A stretch of DNA of 64,000 bases from Erodium maritimum (Eukaryota > Streptophyta > Magnoliopsida > Geraniales > Geraniaceae): assembly GCA_963921825.1 (NCBI GenBank), contig OY997590.1:43603039-43667038 (forward strand), given 5' to 3'. The translations under genes and the position numbers were made by a program. Within the stretch, counting starts at the first letter, position 1. Each line of letters opens with the position of its first letter. Under the pieces are notes generated by a model, which was given only the letters and a program-made list of their open reading frames with translations, made no database searches and was not told where the DNA came from. Below, piece by piece: positions 22,595 to 31,994 of the stretch.

Positions 22595-22905
22595 AAAACA
22601 TCTCAAAAACCCTATTTTCTTCATCTACTCTTCACTACCAAGGTAATCATCCAAACCATGAGAAATGCTAGAAATGGTTGAGTTCAAGGTTTGTTGGTGT
22701 TAGATGATGTTTTTTTGTGGATGGAAGTGAAGTTGGATGATGGAAATCTCTTGATTTGAGTAGTTTTGATAAAACCCATTGAGGGTGTTGAAGTATTGGA
22801 GGTTATTGGGTCTGTTTTGGAGGTTTAGGAGTTCATCAATGGAGGTTTGAGGTAGAAATTCGTGGAAAACGAAGTGGAAGAAGGAGGAAGAAGGGTCTGT
22901 CCAGA

Positions 22906-23105
22906 CCAGCACGGAACGCCACACGGACCGGGCCAGGTTCCGGCACGGAACGCCGCATAGACCGTTCCAGGGTCCGGCACGGAGTGCCGCACGCACCGTG
23001 CCTGGTCCCGGGCGGCGTGCCGCATGGACTGTGCCTTGTTCTGGGTCAGTGTGCTGCACGGGCCGGGTCGGGTACTGGGCCGGTGTGTTGCACGGGCCGA
23101 ATCTG
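22906..23105 (+). repeat. 34-bp tandem repeat in LTR B
   Basis: Six diverged units of 33-34 bp built on CCGGCACGGAACGCC-like sequence. Some units form stems such as GGCAC/GTGCC. The period equals that of the array in the Gypsy A leader (3676-3990), though sequence similarity is weak. Confidence 0.75.
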
Positions 23106-23485
23106 TTTACGGGCATGTGCTCCACCCGGATTGGGCCTCATTCCGGCCCATTTCCCGTTTTAGCCCATGTTTGACTTTCGGGCTTAATTTAGTTGTTTCT
23201 CGTTTAAAACGCAACTTAATTGGTATTGATTCGAGTATTTGTTTGTGATCCAAGACTTTGGACCCGAGCTCGACGGAGGAGGAGACCCTTGGACATCGTG
23301 AAGTGACGAGGAGGAAGCTAGTCAGGTCGTCCGCAGGTAGGATTGGATTGCTTTTGAGGTAGGGAAAGTAGCAAATACAGGTTTAATTGCGGAAAGTTAC
23401 GAGTATGCATATAGGTTGTAATTATTTGATTTAATTATTAGAATTTCATGATTAGGATGTGAGAAACGAGTGAAATGAGGGATAG

Positions 23486-23557
23486 CTTACGAGCCATGTC
23501 GAGCCGTAAGTTTGAGATTGTCGTGGTGTAGAAATGCATGCGGGCCATGTCGAGCCC
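23486..23557 (+). other. Hairpin pair with loop CATGTCGA in LTR B
   Basis: 23486-23510 pairs CTTACG with CGTAAG and, inside a one-base bulge, GC with GC around CATGTCGA. 23542-23557 pairs GGGC with GCCC around the same loop. The same loop carries different complementary stems. Confidence 0.65.
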
Positions 23558-24264
23558 TTAGGTTGCGTGTTGATTGAAATTCCATGATCTTTGATTGAGA
23601 TTCATGATGTGTGACTTAACCGTTGTTTGATTGAGAATCATTTTATGATATGCTCGGTGTAATGTGTTGATATTCTTTGGGCATGTGTGCCATGTTTGTT
23701 GTGAAGTGAACCATTGGTTGTGATATGATCGGGTGAGTGATAGACCGATGTGATGTGTTCGGTAAGTTGTGTGGTTGGTATACCGTGGTTGAACTATGAC
23801 ATTGTGATGCGTGAGACCTTCTTGATGCACGTTCCAAGATGAGGTAATCCGGTATGATACCTACACCGAGGGAGTATGCCGATGTAGGGTATCTAGACCG
23901 AGGATGGTGTGATCATTACCCTGATGTTGTGTGGTCGGGAAGACGTACGACCGAGGTATGTGCCGGTCCGGTATGTGTTGTGAGTGAGGCTCCGAGGTTG
24001 TGTGCCGGGAAGATGTCGGTACCGATGTTGTGTGGTCCGGTACGATATAATTAGAACGGGTTGTAATAGTCGGTGATGTTGGGGACTACTATACGGGACA
24101 TGTGTTTGTTCTGATGTGTGTTGTATGTTTGATGATTGGTTGTGTGCGATGACTAAGTGTGGTTATGGTCTTGTGAGAGTGATTAGTGTTGGGTAAATTT
24201 CCGTGGACGTTGTTAGTTGTTATGCCTTGCTAGTATGCCCTAATTGGATGGTTTCTCGTGGTGG

Positions 24265-24338
24265 TGAACAAATGTTCATAACCTTAACTACTTTTCCTAC
24301 TGAGCGAAAGCTCACCCCTTTACATTGTTTTTTTACAG
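24265..24338 (+). other. Two palindromes and a TACAG acceptor-like site in LTR B
   Basis: TGAACA/TGTTCA around AA (24265-24278) aligns in position with the A-family palindrome but with A-T pairs replacing G-C pairs. A second stem, TGAGC/GCTCA around GAAA (24301-24314), is followed by a T-rich run and TTTTACAG ending at 24338. A candidate donor GTAATC lies at 22643. Confidence 0.6.
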
Positions 24339-24598
24339 GTCTTGAGTTGGATCTGTGCTAGCGGGGTTCTCGGCGCTTGGCAGCTAGCGAGGGTCTTGTC
24401 TAGTTGTCTAGAGACGTACTGTTTATTTGCCGTTAAACTTATTTATTTTGTGGATTTTACTGAGCTGTTGACTCATTAGGTTACTTGGAGCTTTTAATCT
24501 GTCATTTGAGACCCCTTTTTGATGTTAAAATTGTTCTATTATTTATTAATTTAAGTTCATGTCTCGAGTTCGGTCAAAACCGGATTTGGGGCGTGACA

Positions 24599-24745
24599 AA
24601 TGTGGAGTTGCTGAAATTGTCTAGCCATCTTATTTTCTCGAAGAGTGATGTGGGTAAGAACAGGGTACTTGTTTTTGTTCAGAAGTTGCGAGAGCTTAAT
24701 AACACAGTCAACATTTATATCTTAACCACAACTATGACAACTCTT
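24599..24745 (+). pseudogene. Captured E1 fragment, part 1b
   Basis: [20 protein letters not shown] and [11 protein letters not shown] match the E1 block that follows part 1a (consensus VEL.DLSS.F.....DVGKNRA...QKL.ELN). Excising solo LTR B makes 1a and 1b contiguous and in frame. The homology stops near 24740, where EPSP synthase-like sequence begins. Confidence 0.82.
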
Positions 24746-24749
24746 TTGG

Positions 24750-25075
24750 GTGAGGAAATTGAGATTATTGGTAAGTCAATCTCAATTCCTTACGTTGAGA
24801 TTATTTTGAAGTTGATGGAACAATTTGGAGTCACCTTGGAGCATCGTGATTCCCTAGACAGGTTCTTGATCCAAAGAGGAAAAAATATATAACTCCTAGA
24901 AATTTTTATGTGAAAGTTGATTCTTCAAGTGCTAGTTATTTCCATAGGGGGCAGCAGTTATTGGTGAAATTGTCATTCTGAATATAAGCAACTCAGAGGA
25001 TGATGTTAAATTTGCTAAGGTTCTCAAAGAAATGGGTTGCCAAGTTACTTGGACAGAGAATAGCGTGGAACTTGT
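24750..25075 (+). pseudogene. Captured EPSP synthase fragment
   Basis: EPSP synthase makes 5-enolpyruvylshikimate-3-phosphate in the plastid shikimate pathway. The fragment reads [34 protein letters not shown], then (after a frame break in the A run near 24883) PRNFYV..SSSASYF, and (after another break near 24943) DVKFAKVLKEMGCQVTWTEN. These follow the order of the plant enzyme over roughly 110 residues. No introns are seen, so a spliced mRNA source is likely. It sits between two E1 fragments. It is too short and broken to be an enzyme. Confidence 0.88.
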
Positions 25076-25154
25076 TGATTATGGGAGAAGTGTTTCTACT
25101 ATGCTTAAGATACTGACTGAGCTCCTTGAAAAAGAGCCTACGCCTAATTATTAT

Positions 25155-25410
25155 TGTTACAATCATAAGCCATCAAATGTCCTCATCAAGGTTGAAATTA
25201 AAGGTCTTTAAGGCTATGTGTTTTTTGACTTTGGAGCCAAGTTCATTGTTCTTGAAGTTGAGGAGGAGGAATCTCACACAGGTATAATTGCTTCAATTAA
25301 TAATGACAATCCATTACCAATTTCATGTGTTGATGATAAAAGACTAGAGTTCCAGGATGGGGATGTGGGTGTATTCTCCAAAATTAATGGGAAGCTTAGA
25401 AAGGTTAAGT
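25155..25410 (+). pseudogene. Captured E1 fragment, part 2
   Basis: The segment reads HKPSNVLIKVEIKGL, then after a TAA at 25209 [32 protein letters not shown] and [15 protein letters not shown]. This is the E1 block that lies about 20-30 residues beyond part 1b in the normal enzyme. It shows that the EPSP synthase piece separates two parts of one E1 fragment. The frame continues downstream into unidentified sequence. Confidence 0.88.
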
Positions 25411-26231
25411 TATTCCCTTTTCCACACCTAGCAAGAAGAAAGGTAGATTCATAGATGGGTGGCTCAAGAGTTTCATTGAAAGTGGAAGACTATCAGAAGC
25501 TTCCAAAGGATAAGTTCATCACCATGATCACTCTTGAAGGTTGTCGGGGTGAGATCAAACCCGATCAGTACAATAATAACTTGTGGGAGATCATTCTATT
25601 GAGGGCTTATGGAAAGATCATTGGTGGCTATGTATTACAAGGAACAGTCTATGTTGACATCTTTAACCGGCTTGATGTGCTAAATATTTTTATGCATGGA
25701 GGAACCAACCTTGGTTGTCCTAAAATCTCAGATACACTTATTTTGGAGTTCCCATATCAGCCCCTTATTCCAAATGATTATGCTTGTAATTTTGCAAAGG
25801 CATTTGTTCCATCATTATGAACTTGTGTTCTGATGCAATGGCAAATAAGTAGTACGGATGCTGAGGAAGGCACGATTGTTAGCATTATTGGTGTTTGTGT
25901 CCATTTGGGTGCATTAGAAACATGCAAAGGTTTCTTGGTGGATGGCTTTATAGTCTTCAGTGGCTCATTCAATATAATTGCGGAGTCAAGAGCATGTTTC
26001 GCGACAAAGGAAGCACTGGGTGGCAAGGGTATTGATATGATGAACAAAGGTGATGGTGCATGAGAAAGTTCTTGTGGAAAATTGAGAATTTCTCAAAACT
26101 GAGAATCTTGTTTTGAAGAAGAAGAAAATCAACCATGGTGTTAAAGACAAGTACAGGGTGGTTGTGGTGAATCAAAAGGGCTCTGCTAAAAGTTGGTGGA
26201 AAGAGCTATCCAATTGTACCAGCTCTCACAG
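25411..26231 (+). pseudogene. Unidentified reading frame of element X
   Basis: In the same frame as E1 part 2, broken by TAG 25452 and TGA 25818, an open frame runs to 26063. Blocks such as VSLKVEDYQKLPKDKFITMI, YVDIFNRLDVLNIFMHGG and IIGVCVHLGALETCKGFLVD look like real protein, but I do not recognise them. After 26063, in another frame, FLWKIENFSKL resembles the start of a MATH domain; this is weak. Element Y interrupts at 26241. It could be further host gene pieces or a diverged element-specific protein. Confidence 0.5.
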
Positions 26232-26433
26232 TAATGCTAAGGGTAAATTGCAAATGCCTACCCCAAACTTGTAGCGTTTAACTGATACTTACCCTAAAGT
26301 TTTTTTTAACTGATACCCACTCAAATGTTTAGTTATATAACAAATAGCCCAAGCCGTCAGCTAAAATTACGAAAATACCCTCAACTACACTTCAATAATT
26401 ATTTCAAAAAAATTATTTAAAAATCACTTTTGT

Positions 26434-26470
<37 letters not shown>

Positions 26471-26928
26471 TTGGTATCAGGTACAAACCATCCCTTATTG
26501 TGCAAACTACGAACCAATATGAGCCATAAGATCCCCCAAAGTGATGTCAGTAGAGTGCACCAGATGCTGACACGTGGGCAATAAATATATAAAACACTGC
26601 ACCTTATTGTGCAAACTACGAACTCACCAGGTGCTGACACGTGGGCGCGCGCGCTGCTAGTGCGCGCGCGCACAGTGCTGATCGTTTTGCGCGCACAGTG
26701 CTGATCGTTTGCGCGCACAGTGCTGATAGTTTGCATTTATACCAAACTATCGGCACTCGCGCGCGCAAACGATCAGCACTGTGCACGCGCGTGGTCAACA
26801 CGCTCACGCGCACGGGCAGAGGCGCGCGCGAAGCTGCCACGTGTCAGCATCGCGCGCGCTCTGCTGACGTCACTATGACCGCATCCTGTGGCTTAGATTG
26901 GTTCGTAAGGGTGGTTTTTACTGGATAG

Positions 26929-26990
<62 letters not shown>
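26434..26990. mobile_element. Fold-back element embedded in TA microsatellite
   Basis: TA and GA repeats (26434-26470) lead into 26471-26934, whose two halves are imperfect inverted repeats. The segments ACGAACCAATATGAGCC, GATGTCAG and GATGCTGACACGTGG on the left all have reverse partners near 26905, 26870 and 26848. The centre is rich in GCGCGC and GTGCTGATCGTTT motifs in both orientations. A TA repeat follows to 26990. It has no coding capacity. TA flanks could be the target duplication expanded by slippage. Confidence 0.65.
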
Positions 26991-26991
<1 letters not shown>

Positions 26992-27160
26992 TTATTAAAT
27001 CACTTCATTTTTATTTGAAATATCACTTTATTTTTATTTTAAAAAAATTATTTAAAAAATCACTACGGGCATTTTCATGTTTTTAGCTTACATATATACT
27101 TATTAAATCACTTCATTTTTATTTGAAATATCACTTTAGTTTTATTTTTAAAAAAATATT
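26991..27160 (+). repeat. Direct duplication of about 100 bp inside element Y
   Basis: CTTATTAAATCACTTC and the following AT-rich sequence occur at about 26991 and 27097. The second copy is cut by Gypsy C at 27161 and continues at 46892 into the right arm of Y. Otherwise nothing is seen here. Confidence 0.7.
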
Positions 27161-29694
27161 TGTAAAACCCCACTCTTTCATTAGGGTAATGTTCTGAGAT
27201 ATGAAAAGGTTGGGTTTGTTTTTGCAACGAGTAGTGTCGAAAAGAAAGAAGAAAAAAAAAGAGAAAGGAGGGAAATTGGGCTGGACAGGTTGACCAGGCC
27301 GGCCAGAACCTCGGCCCAGTACAAATCTGCTGCTCAGGCCCAATTCCCCAGCGTGGCCCAACCCTAGGATCAAAACCAACGCGCAGCCTCTTCAGATCCG
27401 CACTTTCTCGCACGATTCCCGAGGAGCTTCTCCCTCATCGAGCTTCCCCCTCTCTCGTTCCGCTCGGAAGCGAACCAGAGCAGCGGTGTCTCCGGCCAAC
27501 GTCACGGCTCCTCTCTCCCTTCACCTCCGTCTACTGCTACCTCACCAACGCCCTCACCTCCCTCTTCTTCTCCATCCTCGGCAGAGACACGCGAGTTCGA
27601 ACTGACGCCGGAGATCTCTCCCCTCGGTTTCGTCCTTCCCAAGCTCGAAACGAGCCCAACCTTGCCCTTTTCCGTTCTCCCAGACCTCGAATCGATCGGA
27701 TTCCTCAGTTCCGTGCTCGATTCAAGGGTTTTCAGTCAGAAGCACCGGCGGCGAACTCCGTCTCCTCCAGATCTGCACGGGAACAGATACACACAGTGTT
27801 CCAGCCAACGCCGCAGCGGTTCCGACCTCGCCAAGCCCTGACGCCGCCTCCCCACTCTTGTTTCTCCCTCCACGACCTCACCTGACGCCGTGGGCGGTGG
27901 CCGGAGCGATGCTGTCTCGCCGGAGGGCCACAACTCAGGCACGGACAGGGTTGGGCCAGAAGAGACCTGGGCTGAAAAGGCGTTGGGCCTGGGGGAAAGA
28001 TCGGGCCGGACAGAACAGAAGACGGGCCTTGGCCCATTGTGGACTCGGGCCTTGGGCCAAGTTGGACTTCAGGACCGGGTCTGGACCGGGTTCGGGTTCG
28101 GATCCAGGTCAACCCGACTGTAAAAGAAACCGTTTTAAAATCAGATTTAATTAACTGGTTTAACTGATTCAAGGTGAGAATCTAAAAGATAATTTTGGTT
28201 AAATCGGTGGACCTTTGGACATCTATTGGTTTTGACTGGATATTTTATGTGTCGAACTTAGGCGGGACTTCGCCCGAGAACAAGGGCTTGGAACCAAGCT
28301 AGATGAGCAAAATCACGCCGGAACCCGTGTGAAGAACGGAGTTTTATCTACCAAGCGCGACAACAGAGTGTTAGAGGAAGACCGCGAGGTAGGGAAAGTC
28401 TTAACTTCTCGTTTAAATGCTTAGTATGCATGTTAGGCTAATAAAAGCGGAAAGGTCCTAGAAATGCCTATAGAATGCGAATAACTAGAATAATTGTCTT
28501 TCATTTACTAATAACCGGACGTGTCTAGTAATGCTTGCGTAGGATGCTAATCACTAGTGTAACTCGCTTTCAATACTTGGGAATTGATTTACTGGTAGAG
28601 CGGCCTTGGCAAAGCCCTCGGATTAGTTGTGTGTTAGGATCACATGCTTGGTTGTTTGGTTGCTTAGTGGATAGGCTAAAGAGTCTAATGGAACTAGTTG
28701 AATTGCATGCTTGAATGCTCGATGGAAGGTTTACATGACTGGTTGATTGAACTCGTACTTGCTTGTTGAATGTATTTAAGTGATTGCTTTATTTCCTTAA
28801 ATGGTTGATTGGAGAATCGAGTATGACTGGTTGTACCAAGCGGTGCAATCAGGTGATCGATGGACCGATGGGTCATGACGGGTAAGTAAACGGTAAGTTG
28901 TGGTTATGTGATTCGTGTGCTGTGGTTATGAGATTCGTGTGCTGTGTGTTGTGGTGAAACGGTGATTCGTGAGTTATGTGTGATAGTGGAATGGTGTTCA
29001 TTGGGAATGGATTGCTTCGTGTTTCGTTTGAGTGTGTTACTCAATTATATCTGTTTATTATTGAATTGCCCAAGTGTATGCTTCCTATGGAAGTAATACC
29101 TTGGTTCCCGAGGACATATAGCCCTTTGGAGACGTTTCTGAGAATCCCGATGATAAGCGCCCTCAGGGGGTTGTTTCCGGTAGCCTCAATGATATGCGTC
29201 GCCTCTGGACTTGAGGGAAAATCCGAGAGGACACATCATAGGTGGATCGGAGGGTGGTGACTTCATGTGACACGACATTGTTTGGATTACCTATTGCCCG
29301 TAATTGTTAAGAGTTACCTTGTTGACTTGTTGATGAAATTATTGAGTTTAAAGTCCACCTTGTTATGTATTTTCCCTACTGAGCGCGAGCTCACCCCTTT
29401 GAGTTTATTGTTGTGATTACAGGCTTGATTAAGGAGTAGAGGCTCGGGAGCTTCTTGGTGTGGGTGTCTTATTAGAGACTTCGTTTAGGTTTTTATTTCA
29501 GTTTTTGAACAAACCATGTTGGAGGATTATTATTACACCCCTGGAGGGTTTTATTCATGTTTTGAACCGAGTTATTCTGATTTGAGACTTAATTGGAGGA
29601 TTTATGAAATTGTTGTTGGATGAATAGCGTTGAAAACCGTTTTTACTCAAGTCACGTCTCGAGTCCGGGTAAGAACCGGATTTGGGGCGTGACA
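27161..29694 (+). repeat. LTR 1 of Gypsy C
   Basis: TGTAAAACCCCACTC to GGGGCGTGACA, 2534 bp. It differs from LTR 2 at many positions in its first 1.84 kb but shows none that I can find in the last 690 bp. It contains a GC-rich segment (27290-28130), a candidate donor at 28174, the TGAGC/GCTCA hairpin at 29380-29393 and TTACAG at 29422. Confidence 0.93.
29380..29422 (+). other. GCGA-loop hairpin and acceptor-like site in LTR C
   Basis: TGAGC and GCTCA enclose GCGA, a GNRA-type tetraloop if transcribed. ACCCC and a T-rich run lead to TTACAG at 29422. Copies lie near 37982 and 46576. Confidence 0.65.
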
Positions 29695-29696
29695 AT

Positions 29697-29710
29697 TTGT
29701 TATCAGAGCC
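29697..29710 (+). other. Primer-binding site of Gypsy C, first unit
   Basis: TTGTTATCAGAGCC two bases after the LTR, a variant of the initiator-Met site (usual TGGTATCAGAGC). The second copy is at 38299-38312. Confidence 0.8.
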
Positions 29711-30125
29711 TGGTTTCATTTGAAACAGGTGTCTTTGCGAACTTGTTTTCAAACCTCGGACCGAAGTCAATTAGGTGGGTAGGGTTAGGGAGTCTGAGTC
29801 GTGATACTCAGTGACGCGATTTGGAAACATTGACGCGGAGAGTTCGAACGACATGAGTCGTGAGTCGCTTTAATGTTTTTCTTAAATGGAATCTTTTACA
29901 CTACAATGATTGCGTTACTTGATTGGTATCCTCTCCCTAGTGATCGGTGAAGCCGAATGGTTGAGATCGGAATTGAATTAACGGGCGGTGATCGACCCGC
30001 TATGCATTCGTTGTAGAGTGAGCCAATTGTTGGTGGTGTTGCCATTGTGGTGGATCATTTCTAAAATCTTCAAGTTGAAGTATGGTCTTATTCAATTGTT
30101 GACTTGTTTAATTGACCGCTGTTCT

Positions 30126-30570
30126 GGAGCATGAGAACTCCATGTATGCTTGTATTGAGTGTTTTGGGTGGGGCACGAGAACCCCGTATCCCGTTGTGTG
30201 AGAACTTTGGGTGGGGCACGAGAATCCCTTATACTGTTGTGTGAGCATGTTGGTGGGGCACGAGGACCCCGTATGTCGTTTGTGTTGAGTATGTTGGTGG
30301 GGCACGAGAACCCCGTGTGCCCAGTGTGTGGCGAATTTGGGACACGAGCACCCCGTGGTATTTGGGAGCACGAGCACTCCGCATACCGAGGATAGTGAGT
30401 TTGTGGGGAGCACGAGGACTCCGTTTATTGATTGTGTTGTGTACTTTGGGGAGCACGAGAACTCCGTTTATTGACTTTGTTGTGTAACTTGAAGAGCATG
30501 ACCACTCTATGTTTTGACTGTGTGGTGTATTTGGCCGAGCATGAGAACTCTGCGTACTTCTTGTCTTGTG
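30126..30570 (+). repeat. Hairpin array with CACGAGAA loops, first copy
   Basis: About eleven units every 42-44 bp. Each is a 3-4-bp stem around CAYGAGNN: GGGG/CCCC, GGAG/CTCC and AGAG/CTCT versions occur, so the arms change together. It lies in the leader between the primer site and gag, like the array in Gypsy A. Long frames on both strands across it are artefacts of the repeat. Confidence 0.8.
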
Positions 30571-31041
30571 ATTTTTGTTTGTAAATGTCCCGCTTAAGCG
30601 GAGGGTTAAGGGAAAATACGAATAGATCATGCCGAAATTTTGGTAGAACTAAAGTTGTCGCACTATCACGGGCTGACTCAGGGGCACCACTGTAGTCGAG
30701 TGTGATGGTTTGATGTCAAGTTGTTACAATGAGGTTCGGGGATGCCTGAATCGGGTTGTAACGACATGAGATCGACATGAAAAGGTTTGGGTAAAAGTTA
30801 ATAAATGGGAATCTTTGGAAGGGAAGGAAGGGCTAAGGGTGATTATTGAATTGAATTGTGTTAAGTGATAAACCCCTCTTTGTGAAAGGATACCCGAGCA
30901 AGGGGTATGCCTGTTGACTTGTGCTCTGTGTGGTGTGCTTGAGTTGGAACCTTCCTGTGGGAGTTGGTGGTGGATTGCTTAAATCGCTGGTTGTTGTTGT
31001 GAGACGCATAGAGATGCGAAATTGTGTGCTATTATATATGA

Positions 31042-31042
<1 letters not shown>

Positions 31043-31078
<36 letters not shown>
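31043..31078. repeat. TA microsatellite, long allele
   Basis: A TA run in the first internal copy. The run at 39645-39672 in the second copy is 8 bases shorter, the only indel seen between the internal copies. Confidence 0.9.
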
Positions 31079-31079
<1 letters not shown>

Positions 31080-31634
31080 ACTAAGCTTAAGAGCTGTAAA
31101 CTTGGGTGACTTGTGAGACGCGCGTGAACGTCCTTGTACTTGATCGAACCTTTGATTTATGTGTGAGACGCACGAGGTGCGGGTCTCTTGTCTACATAAG
31201 TGCTACTTATGACTTTACGACTTGCTTTTGATCCAAGTGGGATCCGGTGAAGACGCACGAGAACGTCATGCTTGGGTGAATCGAACCGATTAGGTTAAAC
31301 TGATTTATGAACCTATAGGTTCTAAATGCAGTGAGCTTACGAGATGTCACGTGTCTACATCCTGGAGAGTACCAAGAGCCGTCCAGTGTGGGGGCAGAGC
31401 CAGACACCAGCTGTTGTTCTGGCAGGGACAGTGAGCTCCCAGGATGCTGCTCCCACAGAGCACCAGAGTTTTGGGGATAGACCAGTAGGGTCACACCAAG
31501 AGTTTCCCCAGTCGTAGAGCCGACTCAAGCGGCCCTATTGATGAGGTGGTTCGCGCAGTGTTAGCTGCGCTCAGCATGAGACTACAGCACCGACAGAAGA
31601 GTCTGTACCTACTGCCGACGCAACCACTACCGAG

Positions 31635-31994
31635 ATGCCAGGCCAGGTGGACGGTTACACGACCCAGGCACTCAGGAGTTTTCTTACGTTGAGTACACCA
31701 GTTTATTCTGGGAATTTAGACCCAGAGGCAGTTGTATTATGGTTGGAGCGGATTACCCACAACCTTAATACGTTTAGAGTATTCTGGTATTCGTTGGAGA
31801 ATGTGTTCCCCAACCTACCAGCTGAGGGAGAAGCTCGATACTGGAAGCAACGGGTGCAGACCAGACCTGGAAATGACTTCCAGCCGTTCAGCGGACTGTC
31901 CTTGGGACAGTGTTTCCTTCGATCTATTCGAGATGACCGACACCAGCAGTTTTGGATCTGCAGTGGAAAAAGGGTGACCGTTTATGAGTATTAG
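31635..31994 (+). pseudogene. Gypsy C gag remnant, first copy
   Basis: LRSFLTLSTPVYSGNLDPE followed by VVLWLERITHNLNTF matches the start of plant Gypsy capsid (usual pattern F..L.PP.F.G..DP..A..WL). The rest of gag is frameshifted: ESVFPNLPAEGEARYWK-like similarity continues, then breaks at TAG 31992. Downstream sequence to about 34500 shows only traces of gag and pol, and I cannot place domains. Confidence 0.7.

Larger units (their letters stand above)
20349..24598 (+). mobile_element. Gypsy solo LTR B
   Basis: One LTR (TGTAAGAACCTCCCC to GGGGCGTGACA) of about 2.56 kb after removing the nested Copia LTR. It is flanked by AATGC (20344-20348) and AATGT (24599-24603), a 5-bp duplication with one change. 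No internal sequence or second LTR remains, so it is a solo LTR from LTR-LTR recombination. It lies in the E1 fragment of X. Family B differs from A but shares its 3' end and hairpin features. Confidence 0.88.

Noticed and set aside
22906..23125. Arg/Pro-rich minus-strand frames in LTR B
   Set aside because: Explained by the 34-bp GC-rich tandem repeat.
30126..30570. Regularly spaced hairpins considered as a CRISPR array
   Set aside because: Units are diverged, spacers are not unique, no cas genes occur and the context is a plant retroelement.
30108..30630. Frames of 78-133 codons across the CACGAG repeat
   Set aside because: Repeat-driven frames present on both strands, within an element leader.
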